Below the pieces are notes generated by a model that made no database searches, was not told where the DNA came from, and saw only the letters and a program-made list of their open reading frames with translations. The translations under genes were made by a program, and so were the position numbers. Positions 32,159-42,157 of a DNA stretch of 64,000 bases are shown one piece after another; the first letter of the stretch is position 1, and each line of letters begins with the position of its first letter. The stretch lies in assembly GCF_024199795.1 (NCBI RefSeq), contig NZ_JANADK010000001.1:6448001-6512000 (forward strand), in the 5' to 3' direction. This DNA is from Bradyrhizobium sp. CCGB01. GTDB lineage: Bacteria > Pseudomonadota > Alphaproteobacteria > Rhizobiales > Xanthobacteraceae.

Positions 32159-33577
32159 TTACGACCTTTGATAGTCGTCTTCAATCCGGATGATGTCGTC
32201 TTCCCCGAGATAGCTTCCGGTCTGGACCTCGATGAGTTCCAGCATGATTTTACCGGGGTTCTCCATCCGGTGCACCGCGCCCATCGGGATGTAGATCGAC
32301 TCGTTCTCATGCACCGTCTTCACGGTCTCGTTGACGGTGACCCGGGCGGCGCCGCGCACGACGATCCAGTGCTCGGCGCGATGATGATGCTTCTGCAGCG
32401 ACAGCCGCCCGCCCGGCTTCACCACGATGCGCTTGACCTGGTGACGCTCGCCGTTGTCGACGGACTGATAGCTGCCCCAGGGCCGGTGCACTTTGAGATG
32501 CTCCTCGGTGACCTTCGGCGCGACCGTCTTGAGCTTGGTGACGAGCCGCTTCAGGCCGTTGGCGTCCTTCTGGCGCGAGACCAGCACCGCATCCGCGGTG
32601 GCGACCACGACGAGATCGTCGACGCCTTCGAGCGCGACCAGCGCCTGGTCGGTGGTGACGTTGCAGTTGCGCGAGTCCTCGAACACGGCAGTGCCGTGCG
32701 ACGCGTTGCCTTGCGCGTCCTTGTCCGACAATTCCCACACCGCGTGCCAGGAGCCGACGTCGGACCAGCCGCAGGACACGGGCACGACCGCAGCGCGCGA
32801 GGTCTTCTCCATCACCGCATAGTCGATCGAGATCGCCTTCGCCGCGCCGAACGCCTCGGGCTCCAGCGTCACGAAGCCGAGATCGCGGCCCGCATTGGCG
32901 ACGGCATTGGAGATCGCCTCGACGCTTGCCGCGTCGACCCTGCGATATTCGTCGAGCAGGACGGTGGCCGGGAACATGAAGTTGCCGCTGTTCCAGAGAT
33001 AGCCCGAGCTGACGTAGTCGGCCGCCTTCACGGCATCAGGCTTTTCGACGAAGCGCGCGACGGCGTGCACCTCGCCGGAGATCACCTCGCCCGGGCTGAT
33101 ATAGCCGTATTCGGTCGCCGGCCGCTCCGGCTTGACGCCGAAGGTGACGATGCGCCCGGCGCTCGCGGCGGTGAGGCCTTCGCGGCACGCCGCGACGAAA
33201 GCCGCATTGTCCTGCACCACGTGGTCGGCGGCGAGCGCGAGCACGATCGCTTCACCGGAGCGGTTCTGCGCGAACACCGCGCCCGCGGCGATCGCGGGGC
33301 CGGAATCGCGCCGCATCGGCTCGAGGATCACGTCGGCCTCGATGCCGATCTCGGCGAGTTGCTCCAGCACCATGAAGCGATAGGACGCATTGGTGATGAC
33401 GATCGGACGATCGAACAGCGAGGCATCGGACACGCGCAGCAGCGTGTCCTGGAAGGTCGAGCGCGTGCCGAACAACGGCAGGAACTGCTTGGGGCGCACC
33501 TCGCGCGAGGCCGGCCACAGCCGCGTGCCGGCACCGCCGCACATGATCAGGGGGATAATGCGTTTGTCCATCGTCAT
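32159..33577 (-). CDS. manC: Mannose-1-phosphate guanylyltransferase / mannose-6-phosphate isomerase
   Basis: Bifunctional enzyme making GDP-mannose, 472 residues. The N-terminal nucleotidyltransferase has CGGAGTRLWPASREVRPKQF near 13-32 (GTP and Mg site), and the C-terminal part is a type II phosphomannose isomerase cupin with RIVVKPGGRLSLQKHHHRAEHW (metal-binding His) and PMGAVHRMENP. GDP-mannose feeds the mannose of the LPS core and O-antigen. ATG 33575-33577 starts one base after the stop of the epimerase gene, so they are one operon; an ATG two codons later is the alternative. Confidence 0.9.
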   Translation of the reverse strand: MTMDKRIIPLIMCGGAGTRLWPASREVRPKQFLPLFGTRSTFQDTLLRVSDASLFDRPIVITNASYRFMVLEQLAEIGIEADVILEPMRRDSGPAIAAGAVFAQNRSGEAIVLALAADHVVQDNAAFVAACREGLTAASAGRIVTFGVKPERPATEYGYISPGEVISGEVHAVARFVEKPDAVKAADYVSSGYLWNSGNFMFPATVLLDEYRRVDAASVEAISNAVANAGRDLGFVTLEPEAFGAAKAISIDYAVMEKTSRAAVVPVSCGWSDVGSWHAVWELSDKDAQGNASHGTAVFEDSRNCNVTTDQALVALEGVDDLVVVATADAVLVSRQKDANGLKRLVTKLKTVAPKVTEEHLKVHRPWGSYQSVDNGERHQVKRIVVKPGGRLSLQKHHHRAEHWIVVRGAARVTVNETVKTVHENESIYIPMGAVHRMENPGKIMLELIEVQTGSYLGEDDIIRIEDDYQRS

Positions 33578-33578
33578 T

Positions 33579-34568
33579 TCAAACCTTGAAGTAGTCCCGA
33601 TACCAGGTGACAAAATTACGAACCCCGTGCGCGATCGGCGTTGACGGTGCAAAGCCGGTATCGCGCATCAGGTCCTCGACATCCGCGAACGTTTCCAAAA
33701 CGTCTCCCGGCTGCATCGGCAGCAATTCTTTGATCGCCGTCCGACCCAGCTCCTGCTCCAGAAGTCCGACGACATGCATCAGCTCTTCCGGATGGTGGTT
33801 GCCGACATTGTAGACCTTAGACGGCGCATTTGCGGCAGCCGGGTCATCCGCGGGCACCCGATCGATGAGCTTGGACACTACGCGGGTGACGTCGTCAATA
33901 TAGGTGAAGTCGCGGCGCATTTTGCCATGGTTAAAGAGCCGGATCGGCTTGTCCGCCATGATGGCGTTCACGAACAGAAACATAGCCATGTCCGGCCGTC
34001 CCCACGGACCGTAGATGGTGAAGAAGCGCAGGCCCGTGACCGGCAGCCGGTAGAGATGGCTGTAGGACTGCGCCATCATCTCGTTCGCCTTCTTGGTCGC
34101 GGCATAGAAGCTCACGGGATGGTCGGTGCGGTCCTGCACGGCAAATGGCAGTTTAGTGTTGGCGCCATAAACGGAGGATGACGAGGCGTAGACGAGATGA
34201 CGACAAGAGTTGTTGCGGCAGCCCTCGAGCACGTTGAGGAAGCCCGACAGATTGGAATCGGCGTAAGTTTGCGGTCGCTCGATCGAGTAGCGCACGCCGG
34301 CCTGGGCCGCGAGATGCACGACTTTGGCAAATCGGTGTCGCGCAAACAGTGCCGCGATGGTGTCGCGGTCGGCAAGATCGGCCTCGACGAAGGAAAAGCG
34401 GGAATCGCTCCGCAACAGCGCCAGGCGCGCCTGTTTCAGCGCCGGATCGTAATAGCTGTTGAGATTGTCGAGCCCGACCACGGGCCGGCCTTCAGCCAGA
34501 AGCTGCCGGGCGACGTGAAAGCCGATGAACCCGGCGGCACCGGTGACCAAAATCGCCTGATCCGTCAT
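33579..34568 (-). CDS. NAD-dependent epimerase, UDP-glucuronate 4-epimerase type
   Basis: Short-chain extended SDR of 329 residues with TGAAGFIGFHVARQL at 9-23 (NAD site), the catalytic pair Ser in YASSSSVYG and YxxxK in SFYAATKKANE. The N-terminal insert SYYDPALKQARLALL and RRDFTYIDDV are typical of UDP-glucuronate 4-epimerases (LpsL-like proteins), which supply UDP-galacturonate for LPS or capsule. Galacturonate and related uronic acids are usual in rhizobial LPS. The substrate is inferred from family likeness only. Confidence 0.85.
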   Translation of the reverse strand: MTDQAILVTGAAGFIGFHVARQLLAEGRPVVGLDNLNSYYDPALKQARLALLRSDSRFSFVEADLADRDTIAALFARHRFAKVVHLAAQAGVRYSIERPQTYADSNLSGFLNVLEGCRNNSCRHLVYASSSSVYGANTKLPFAVQDRTDHPVSFYAATKKANEMMAQSYSHLYRLPVTGLRFFTIYGPWGRPDMAMFLFVNAIMADKPIRLFNHGKMRRDFTYIDDVTRVVSKLIDRVPADDPAAANAPSKVYNVGNHHPEELMHVVGLLEQELGRTAIKELLPMQPGDVLETFADVEDLMRDTGFAPSTPIAHGVRNFVTWYRDYFKV

Positions 34569-34746
34569 CCTGTTCCCAAGGGATCTCTCGCCCGCAGCCC
34601 CTCTTTAGCCGCGCCAGCGAGGGGGTCGCAATAGCCCGAGAGACAGCTATTGCAAGATCGGCGCCAAGACCATACCAAAGCGGCCGAATTCGGCGCCCTG
34701 CGTCGGGTTGCCTCAAATCTTCGCAAACCCTGTTCATGCGGGCGAG

Positions 34747-35706
34747 ATGCGCCGAATCCTGCTTTCGACGGCCAAAATCCTGATTTCCGGAGCGCTGCTC
34801 TATCTGGCGCTGCGCAAGGTCGATCTGACCGAGCTGTTTTCGCGCTTCACCGCGACCAGCCTGTTCTGGATCGGCGCGGCGATCGCGGTGACGTTCCTGC
34901 AAATCTTCGTCGGCGTGCTGCGCTGGCGCGAGGTCAGCGCCGCATGCGGCGCGCCGCTCGAGCTCGCCCGCGCCATGCGCTACAACGTGATCGGCGCGTT
35001 CTTCAACCAGACGCTGCCGTCGGCGATCGGCGGCGATGCGGTCCGGCTTTGGCTGGTGGCGCGCGCCGGCGCCGGATGGCGCGCGGCCACCTATTCCATC
35101 TTCGTCGATCGCGCGATCGGCCTCGTCGCGCTCGCGATCGTCGTCGTCGCAAGCCTGCCCTGGAGCTACGATCTGATCACCGATCCGCACGGGCGCTCTG
35201 CGCTGCTGCTCGTCGACCTCGCCGCACTCGCGGGGGGCATCGGCTTCCTGATCTTCGGCGCGCTGAAGTGGCCCTGGCTCAAGACCTGGTGGGCTACGCA
35301 CCACATCCACGCCTGCGCCGTGATCGCCAACCGCGTGATCTTCAGCCCGACGCGCGGGCCGATCATCGCGGTCCTGTCGTTGCTCGTTCACGTGCTCGCC
35401 GTCGTCATTGCCTGGTGCGTGGTGCAGTCGATCGCCGCACCGGTCAGCTTCGGCCAGACCTTCCTGCTCATCCCGCCGATCATGCTGATCACCCTGATGC
35501 CGATCTCGATCGCCGGCTGGGGCGTGCGCGAGGCGACCATGGGGCTGGCCTTCGGCTTCGCCGGGCTGTCGTCCAACGAAGGCGTCAACATTTCGCTGTT
35601 GTTCGGCGCGGTGTTGTTCATCGTCGGCGCGATCGGCGGCTTGGTCTGGATCCTGAGCGCGGAAAAGGCGGCGCAGGGGTCGGCGCAGCTCGGGGTACCG
35701 GAGTGA
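34747..35706 (+). CDS. UPF0104 / LPG-synthase-type membrane protein
   Basis: A 319-residue polytopic membrane protein with about 8 hydrophobic segments, of the lysylphosphatidylglycerol synthetase transmembrane (UPF0104) family without any soluble aminoacyl-transfer domain. Marks are LRWREVSAACGAP, NQTLPSAIGGDAVRLWL near 92-108, and the closing PISIAGWGVREATMGL. Members without the soluble domain are often flippase-like or of unknown function in polysaccharide clusters. The stop overlaps the start of the WecA-type gene by 4 bp (35703-35706), so production is coupled with the initiating transferase. ATG 34747 is chosen for the hydrophobic start; a TTG at 34708 would add 13 residues. Confidence 0.75.
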   Translation: MRRILLSTAKILISGALLYLALRKVDLTELFSRFTATSLFWIGAAIAVTFLQIFVGVLRWREVSAACGAPLELARAMRYNVIGAFFNQTLPSAIGGDAVRLWLVARAGAGWRAATYSIFVDRAIGLVALAIVVVASLPWSYDLITDPHGRSALLLVDLAALAGGIGFLIFGALKWPWLKTWWATHHIHACAVIANRVIFSPTRGPIIAVLSLLVHVLAVVIAWCVVQSIAAPVSFGQTFLLIPPIMLITLMPISIAGWGVREATMGLAFGFAGLSSNEGVNISLLFGAVLFIVGAIGGLVWILSAEKAAQGSAQLGVPE

Positions 35707-36722
35707 GCCCGGTCACTGATGCCGTTGCCGCCGCGCCTTCGCTGCTTGCCCTCGCGATTGCCGCACTGATATCGGCCTTCATCACCTGGGCCAGCCGTCC
35801 CCTGCTCCAGCGCTACGCGCTGGCGCGGCCGAATGCGCGCTCCTCGCACCGCATTCCGACGCCGCAAGGCGCGGGCATCGCGGTGATCGCCGCGACGCTC
35901 GTCGTCACGTCGGCGTGGGCGGTCTGGGCGAACGTTCCGATCCCCCCCGCGCTCGTCATTGCGACGATCGTGATCGCGCTGGTCGGGTTCGCCGACGATA
36001 TCGTGTCGCTTCCGGTGCTGGTGCGGCTGGTGCTGCAAGCAGCCTGCGTCGGCGCGGTCGTGTTCACCGCGCCCGAGACCGCGCGGATCGTCCCGGCGCT
36101 GCCGCTCGCGCTGGAGCGCGGCCTGATCCTGCTCGCCGGTGTCTGGTTCGTGAACCTCGTCAACTTCATGGACGGGCTCGACCTGATGACGGTGGCGGAA
36201 GTGGTGCCGGTGACCGCGGCGCTGCTGCTGCTCGGATGGCTCGGTGACCTCTCATGGCCCAGCGTGCTGATCGCCACGGCGCTGTGCGGTGCCATGCTCG
36301 GCTTTGCGCCGTTCAACAAGCCTGTCGCAAGAGTATTTTTGGGCGACGTCGGCAGCCTGCCGATCGGCCTTCTGCTCGGATGGTGCCTGCTGGAGCTCGC
36401 CTGGCACGGGCAACCCGCCGCGGCGCTGCTGCTGCCAGCCTATTATCTCGCGGATTCCACCATCACGCTGATTCGGCGCATCGCGCGCCGCGAGCAGTTC
36501 TGGTCGGCGCATCGCTCGCACTTCTATCAGCGAGCGACCGACAATGGTTTTGCGGTCCCGCGGGTGGTCGGCGAGGTCTTCGCGCTCAACCTCGCGCTGG
36601 CCGTGCTTGCCATCGCCACCGTTCGCGCCGGCTCGATGGCGGTCACATTGCCCGCGCTTGTCGCAGGCGCCGTCGCGATCGCTTTCGTACTTCGGCGGTT
36701 CTCCCGCCCTCAATTCTCCTGA
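35703..36722 (+). CDS. WecA/MraY-family glycosyl-1-phosphate transferase
   Basis: Polyprenyl-phosphate sugar-1-phosphate transferase that starts O-antigen synthesis on undecaprenyl phosphate, 339 residues from GTG 35703. Conserved cytoplasmic loops are present: SSHRIPTPQGAG at 47-58, the metal-binding FADD at 96-99, NFMDGLD at 154-160, FLGDVGSLP at 212-220, and the carbohydrate loop HRSHFYQRA at 270-278. The 'HRSHFYQRA' loop is the type seen in WecA/WbpL proteins. About 10 transmembrane helices alternate with these loops. It is coupled with the UPF0104 gene by GTGA and converges with the sugar-epimerase gene, overlapping its tail by 13 bp. Confidence 0.88.
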   Translation: MSPVTDAVAAAPSLLALAIAALISAFITWASRPLLQRYALARPNARSSHRIPTPQGAGIAVIAATLVVTSAWAVWANVPIPPALVIATIVIALVGFADDIVSLPVLVRLVLQAACVGAVVFTAPETARIVPALPLALERGLILLAGVWFVNLVNFMDGLDLMTVAEVVPVTAALLLLGWLGDLSWPSVLIATALCGAMLGFAPFNKPVARVFLGDVGSLPIGLLLGWCLLELAWHGQPAAALLLPAYYLADSTITLIRRIARREQFWSAHRSHFYQRATDNGFAVPRVVGEVFALNLALAVLAIATVRAGSMAVTLPALVAGAVAIAFVLRRFSRPQFS

Positions 36723-37656
36723 GCGGACAGCGCGAGCCGCAGGCCCTCGTCGAGGGTGACTTGCGGCTGCCAGCCGGTTGCGATCGCCTTGGAGAGGTTG
36801 AGCTCGAGCGAGCCGATCAGGCTGTCATGCGTGTCCTGCCGGCCCATCACGCTGAGCAGCGTTGAAAGCAGGTCCGGCGGCATGCCGAACATCCGCGTGT
36901 TCTTGCCGGCGGCCTTCGCCAGCCGCTCGATGAATTCGGGCGTCGAGACCTGCTCCCTGTCGGCGACCAGGAAGATCTCGAAATTGCTCGCAGGATCCGG
37001 GTGCGCGAGCCGGCGCAGGATGAACGACGACAGGTTCTGCACGGCCAGGAACGCGCGATGATTGCGGATCGCCGCAAAGGGCAGCGGCAGTCCCAGATTC
37101 ACCGCGCGTGTCAGCAGCGCGAAATTGCCCTTGGCACCCGCGCCATAGACCAGCGGCGGCCGGATCACCGAAATCTTCATGGCGCTGTCGCGCGCCAGCG
37201 TCTTCAGGCCGGCCTCGGCCGCGGCCTTGGACATGCCGTAGAGGCCGCGCGGCGTGAGGATGTCGTCCTCGCTGAACGGCGCACGGCCTTCATTGCTGCG
37301 GCCGTGCACGAGAACGGTGCTGACGAAGATGAACTGGCGCACGCCCGCGCTCGCCGCGGAGCGCGCCAGGTGCAGCGTGCCGGCGATGTTGACGTTGCGG
37401 TAGAGCTGGACCGCGTGCTCTCGTGCTTGTGATGCACGCGCGCGGCGAGGTGAACCACCGCGTCGACGCCGTCGAGCGTGGCCTGCCAATCGGTTTCGGG
37501 ACCGATCGATTCGATCACGACCTCGTCGTCGATCCCTTCCGGGCTGCGCACCGCACGCCGGACCGACCATCCCTCGCGCGCCAGCGCGGGCGCGACGTGA
37601 CGGCCGACGAAGCCGCTGGCTCCCGTGATCAGCACGACTGGTTTCCGCTCGCTCAT
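36710..37656 (-). pseudogene. NAD-dependent sugar epimerase/dehydratase with one frameshift
   Basis: Extended SDR starting ATG 37654-37656 (ITGASGFVGRHVAPALAREG, NAD site) and ending TGA 36710. After ARVHHKHE, near 37415-37425, the frame is lost; the other frame picks up at EHAVQLYRNVNIAGTLHLA and carries FVSTVLVHGRSNEG and YGMSKAAAE (YxxxK) to the C-terminus. The total of 947 nt is one short of 948. A missing G in CACGAGAGCAC (GAGGAG expected) would explain it. The repaired protein would be about 315 residues, like NAD-dependent epimerases of the UDP-GlcNAc or WbpV-like group. Either a true inactivation or a sequencing error. Confidence 0.75.
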
Positions 37657-38873
37657 CGTTGCTCCGCCAGAACAGGATTGCGCAACAATTCGTCGATCAG
37701 GCCGGCATAGGCGTTCATCGCAATCGTCCGGTCGAATCTCGCTGCCGCCTTGACCGCGCGCTCGGCCATGGCGGCATCCTCGGAACGGGACGCCGCGCGG
37801 ATCGCGTCGGCGAGCTGATCGGCGCGGCCCGGCGACACCACCCAGCCGAGCCCATTCTCCACCACGGTCAAAGCGGCCTCGGCCTCCGGCTCGGAGATCA
37901 GCGCGACCGGACGGCCGACTGCCAGCAGGTTGTAGAACCGGCTCGGCACCGACACCCCTGCAACGTCTTTCCGGTACGGAATGATCCAGAGATTGGCGGC
38001 CGCCAGGAACGCCTCGAGCTCGGCATCCTCGACGCGCGGCACGAAGCTGACATTGGCAAGGTTCGCCTCAGTCTGCAACTGCTTCAGCCGCTCGAAGCCG
38101 ATGCCCCAGCCCGAGAACAGGAAGTGAATGCCCGGCTCGTCCTTCAGGAGGCGCGCCGCCTCGAAAACGATCTCCGGATCATGGGTGAAGCCGAGATTGC
38201 CCGAGAGGCCGACGATGAAACGCGCCGAGATTGCCTTGCGGAACGGATTATCCAACGTGATCGGACGCGCCCCGGGCACGAGCGTCGCCCAGTTCGGAAT
38301 GAAGCGGATCTTGTTCCGCGTCATCCCGGAATAGCTCAGCAGCGGCCGCTCGGCATCGCGGCCGATGGTGATGACGGCATTGAGCGCGCGGAACATCAGG
38401 CTGTTGGCGGCGCGCATCGCCCGCGTCACGATCGAACCGGGCTTCAGGAGGCCGGCCATCACCAGCACGTCGGGGAAGAGGTCGTGCATGATCAGCGCCG
38501 AGCGCGCGCCCTTGACCTTCGCTGCTGCGGCAACGGCATAAGGCAGCATGAACGGCGCGGTGACGGTGAGCACGACGTCCCCTCGCCGCAGCGCCCGGGT
38601 CAACACGAAGAACGTCCGCGCCGCGAACAGCAGCTCGGACAAGCCGCGCCGGACCAATGCGGCCTTTCCCGCCATCTTGTTCTTGACGACAACGACGTGC
38701 GGCTTGCCCGGGCCGACCTGCGAATCAGGCAATGCGCCCGATGAGCCCGACAGCACCACGACGTCGTGATCCCCAGCGATGCGGCAGGCGATTTCGGCCA
38801 TGATCGCCGCCGTCGTGCTCGGATCAGGCGGATAATGCTGGCTCGCGACGACGATCTTGCCTTGAGACTGCAT
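37653..38873 (-). CDS. Glycosyltransferase family 4, WbuB-like
   Basis: GT-B transferase of 406 residues, near the O-antigen starting enzyme. N-terminal VASQHYPPDPSTTAA is typical of the WbuB/FnlD-type subgroup of GT4, and the C-terminal sugar-nucleotide site includes FIVGLSGNLGFTHDPE, FLFSGWGIGFERL and PSRFYNLLAVGRPVALISE with the Glu that contacts the sugar. Its stop overlaps no gene upstream; its end overlaps the start of the epimerase gene as ATGA at 37653-37656, so they are coupled. Probably adds the second sugar of the O-antigen unit. Confidence 0.85.
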   Translation of the reverse strand: MQSQGKIVVASQHYPPDPSTTAAIMAEIACRIAGDHDVVVLSGSSGALPDSQVGPGKPHVVVVKNKMAGKAALVRRGLSELLFAARTFFVLTRALRRGDVVLTVTAPFMLPYAVAAAAKVKGARSALIMHDLFPDVLVMAGLLKPGSIVTRAMRAANSLMFRALNAVITIGRDAERPLLSYSGMTRNKIRFIPNWATLVPGARPITLDNPFRKAISARFIVGLSGNLGFTHDPEIVFEAARLLKDEPGIHFLFSGWGIGFERLKQLQTEANLANVSFVPRVEDAELEAFLAAANLWIIPYRKDVAGVSVPSRFYNLLAVGRPVALISEPEAEAALTVVENGLGWVVSPGRADQLADAIRAASRSEDAAMAERAVKAAARFDRTIAMNAYAGLIDELLRNPVLAEQR

Positions 38874-38875
38874 GG

Positions 38876-40843
38876 TCAGGCCGCGGTCGATCCGAATTCC
38901 GGAACCGCATCCTTCAGGATGGTCTTGATCGTGGCCCTATCGTCCCGCGCGATCGCCTGCTCCAGCGCAGCGATCCATTTGCGCAGCGTCTGCATCGGCG
39001 GCTCGTTCGGCTGCGCGGCCATGATTCCGGCGACGCCGATCTCGCGGGTCGGCTCCTCGGAGGCGAACAGGATCTCGTGCAGGCGCTCACCCGGCCGCAT
39101 GCCGGTGAACACGATCTCGATATCGTAGCCGGGCTGGAGGCCCGAGAGGCGGATCATGCGCTCGGCGAGATCGACGATCTTCACGGGCTGGCCCATGTTG
39201 AGCACGTAGACCGAGACATCGGGACGCTGCGTTCCGAGCGCATGCGTTGCCGCCGTGATGACGAGATCGCAGGCCTCGCGGATGGTCATGAAGTAGCGGA
39301 CCATGTCGGGATGGGTCACCGTCACGGGGCCGCCAGCCTCGATCTGGGCCTTGAACTTCGGCACCACCGAGCCGTTCGACGCCAGCACGTTGCCGAACCG
39401 TACGGAGATCAGCCGCATCGGCGGCCTCGCACCGCCGCTCCCCGCGACAAGATCGTGGTCGAGCGCCTGGCAGTACATCTCGGCGAAGCGCTTGGTGAGA
39501 CCGAGCATCGACACCGGCTCGATCGCCTTGTCGGTCGAGATCATCACCATGGCTTCGGCGCCGGCGCTGTGCGCCGCATCGGCAACGTTGATCGAGCCGA
39601 AGATGTTGGTCTTGACGCCCTCGCTCCAGTCGCGCTCCAGGATCGGCACGTGCTTGAGCGCGGCGGCGTGGAACACGATGTGCGGCTTGAACTCCGCCAT
39701 CAGGCGCATGATCCGCTCGCGGTCGCGGATGTCGGCGATCCGTCCTTCGATCTCGGCAGCCGTGCCGTTCGCAGCGAGCGCCTCCGTAACCGCGTAGAGC
39801 GCCGGCTCGGAATTTTCCACGATCAAGAGGCGCGCGGCGCCGAAGGCGACGACGCGCTCGCAGATCTCGGAGCCGATCGAGCCGCCGCCGCCGGTGACGA
39901 TCACCGCCTTGCCCTTGATGAGGGCTTCGAGGCGCGCATAGTCGATTGTCTCGCTCGGCCGCAGCAGGAGGTCCTCGACCGCGACTGCCGTGAGTCGCGG
40001 CGTATCGCCGCTCTCCAGCGAGGGCATGCGGTTGACGATCACACCCAGCTTGCGCGCCCGCATCAGGATCGATTCCGGATGCGCTTCGGGCTCGAACGCC
40101 GACGGCGTCATCACGATGCGCGCGATGGCCTTGTTGCGATTGGCGAAGTCGGCGATCACGTCCTCGATGTCGTCAACGCCGCCCAGCACCGGCACGTTGC
40201 GGATGAGCTGGCCGCGATCCGAGCTCGACGGCGACAGCACGCCGACCGGCCAGATGCGCTTGATCGCCCCGCTCTCAATACCGCGCAGCAGCACCTCGGC
40301 ATCCGCGGCGCGGCCGATCAGCAGCATCGGCGCAGCATTCTCGGTACGGGCATGACGCCGCACCCGCGTATAGCGGAAGTAACGATAGGCCATGCGCAGC
40401 GCGCTGAGGGAGGCGATCTCGAGGAACCAATAGAGGACGATCGTCACCTTGCCGAGGAAGAAGGCGCCGCGGACATTGGGAGCGACGAAGATGTAGTCGA
40501 GCGCGAGCAGGGCAACCGTCAGCACGGTTGCGACACGGATGATGTTCAACGCGTCCGGCAGCGAGATGAAGCGCCATTTCGTCGTGGTCAGGTTGAACAG
40601 GAAGAACACGACCACGCTGAAGGCGAGGAAGTAAGGCAGGATCTGGAACAGCAGCGGCAGGCGGTCGTAGAAGCCGTCGCCGCCCTCGAAACGCAGATAG
40701 AAAGCTGCGAACAGCGCCGCCGTCGTCGCCAGCACGTCGTGGAGCGCGATCATGAAATTGCGCAAAGTGAGATGCGAGAGACGCGTCATCCGCCGACCGA
40801 TGAAAATCCCGTTGGGTGCAACCTGACCGCGCTGATAGCCCAT
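38876..40843 (-). CDS. CapD/FlaA1-type nucleotide-sugar dehydratase, membrane-bound
   Basis: 655 residues: an N-terminal domain with about four transmembrane helices (30-160), a CoA-binding-like Rossmann domain, and the catalytic SDR domain from about residue 300, with VIVTGGGGSIGSEICERV and the catalytic region MISTDKAIEPVSMLGLTKR, in which Met or Lys takes the place of the usual Tyr, as in 4,6-dehydratases of this family. Such enzymes (PglF, WbpM, CapD) turn UDP-GlcNAc into the 4-keto-6-deoxy intermediate for rare amino sugars in O-antigen. A start 18 codons in (ATG 40789) is possible. Stop lies 2 bp from the GT4 gene. Confidence 0.88.
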   Translation of the reverse strand: MGYQRGQVAPNGIFIGRRMTRLSHLTLRNFMIALHDVLATTAALFAAFYLRFEGGDGFYDRLPLLFQILPYFLAFSVVVFFLFNLTTTKWRFISLPDALNIIRVATVLTVALLALDYIFVAPNVRGAFFLGKVTIVLYWFLEIASLSALRMAYRYFRYTRVRRHARTENAAPMLLIGRAADAEVLLRGIESGAIKRIWPVGVLSPSSSDRGQLIRNVPVLGGVDDIEDVIADFANRNKAIARIVMTPSAFEPEAHPESILMRARKLGVIVNRMPSLESGDTPRLTAVAVEDLLLRPSETIDYARLEALIKGKAVIVTGGGGSIGSEICERVVAFGAARLLIVENSEPALYAVTEALAANGTAAEIEGRIADIRDRERIMRLMAEFKPHIVFHAAALKHVPILERDWSEGVKTNIFGSINVADAAHSAGAEAMVMISTDKAIEPVSMLGLTKRFAEMYCQALDHDLVAGSGGARPPMRLISVRFGNVLASNGSVVPKFKAQIEAGGPVTVTHPDMVRYFMTIREACDLVITAATHALGTQRPDVSVYVLNMGQPVKIVDLAERMIRLSGLQPGYDIEIVFTGMRPGERLHEILFASEEPTREIGVAGIMAAQPNEPPMQTLRKWIAALEQAIARDDRATIKTILKDAVPEFGSTAA

Positions 40844-40873
40844 CTCGACAAGAGTTGCCAGCCGCGCGGCCGT

Positions 40874-42157
40874 TCAGGAACCCGCTTCCCCCACCTTCAC
40901 CTCGCCCTGTTGTGCCCGGATCACCATGCCGCCGGCAACGCCGACGCCGATGACGTACATCCACCCCTCGTGGAAGTCGAACAGATGGGAGTTGAGCAGC
41001 GAGGTGAAGACGTTCTGGACAACGACCAGCAGCCCGATCCATCTGGCGAACCCGTCGCCGCGAAACAGCAGGAAGTGAGAGATCCAGATCGCGTAGAGAA
41101 CGACGATGCCGATGGCGCCCCATTGCACGGCGACATGCAGCGTCTGGTTATGCGGATTCGGAAAGACCCTCACGCCCGGAACCCAGGAGGGCTGCTTGGA
41201 AGCTCGCTCGAACAATCCCTGCGAGGAGCCGGTACCATGCCCCGCAAGCGGAGCCTGCACGAAGAACCGCGCCGAATGCCGCCAATATTCGAGGCGTTCG
41301 CCCATGGACGTTGGGACGTTCTCCTCCATGTAGAGCCGGTAGTCGCTCGAAAACGTGTCTGCGGTCTTGCGGAGTTGCGGTGAGGCCTGCCAGGCGACGG
41401 CGGTCCCGGCGATCAGCGCAACGCAGAGGATGGCGATGCTGCGCCACCTCAAATGAAGCACCGCGAACACGGCGGCCATGATCGGAACAGTGACGAGCGC
41501 GGTGCGCGATACCACCACGAAGGCCATGTTGACGAAGAAGCTCAGCGCCAGCGCCGTCAGGAGTCCGGCAAGCCAGTATCGCTTCTCACGCAGCAGCATC
41601 ACGATCGGATAAGCGAGCGCGACCGCGCACAGCGTGAATTCCTGGCTTTGGTTGATGTAGTTCTTGACGAAGATCCCGCGCTCGAGGTGGTCGGACTTCA
41701 GCGTCAGGCCAGGATAGAAAGCGACCAGCCACGACATCACCGACAGCAGCGCGCAGGACACCAGGAAGGCGATGAAGATCCATTGGCCGCGCGGCGAGCG
41801 CTCGAAATGATAGAGGAAGACCGGTAGCACGAGCAGCTTGACGGTCGGGCTGAGCGCATAGATGCGCGCGCCCCAGGCCGCATCCGACCACAACGTGCCC
41901 ACCAGCGCGAGCAGGACCAGCGCGATCGGCGCCGCTGCGATCGGGCGCTTCAGCGATTGTAGGAATGCGCGGATGTCGAGAAACGGCACCATGCAGACCA
42001 GGAACGCGGCGTTGAAGATCGCAGCGAGCGAGGTCGACCAGGGCAGCGACGCCACGGTCAGGATCGCGAACAGGTCGGCCGTCTCGCACCACGCCGCCGG
42101 GCTGCGCAGGCGCCGCGCCAGCATCTGGAAGGTCGTCTCCCGGACAAGCGTCGTCAC
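40874..42157 (-). CDS. O-antigen ligase family protein (WaaL/Wzy-C)
   Basis: A 427-residue inner-membrane protein of about 10-12 helices with a large periplasmic loop, Wzy_C family. The loop and following helix carry [23 protein letters not shown] (in part) and [19 protein letters not shown], with the conserved His and Arg of the ligase family. It would join O-antigen from undecaprenyl diphosphate to the lipid A core, or polymerise it; ligase and polymerase are hard to tell apart by sequence. Its ATG overlaps the hldE stop as ATGA at 42154-42157, so it is coupled to heptose synthesis. Confidence 0.82.
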   Translation of the reverse strand: MTTLVRETTFQMLARRLRSPAAWCETADLFAILTVASLPWSTSLAAIFNAAFLVCMVPFLDIRAFLQSLKRPIAAAPIALVLLALVGTLWSDAAWGARIYALSPTVKLLVLPVFLYHFERSPRGQWIFIAFLVSCALLSVMSWLVAFYPGLTLKSDHLERGIFVKNYINQSQEFTLCAVALAYPIVMLLREKRYWLAGLLTALALSFFVNMAFVVVSRTALVTVPIMAAVFAVLHLRWRSIAILCVALIAGTAVAWQASPQLRKTADTFSSDYRLYMEENVPTSMGERLEYWRHSARFFVQAPLAGHGTGSSQGLFERASKQPSWVPGVRVFPNPHNQTLHVAVQWGAIGIVVLYAIWISHFLLFRGDGFARWIGLLVVVQNVFTSLLNSHLFDFHEGWMYVIGVGVAGGMVIRAQQGEVKVGEAGS

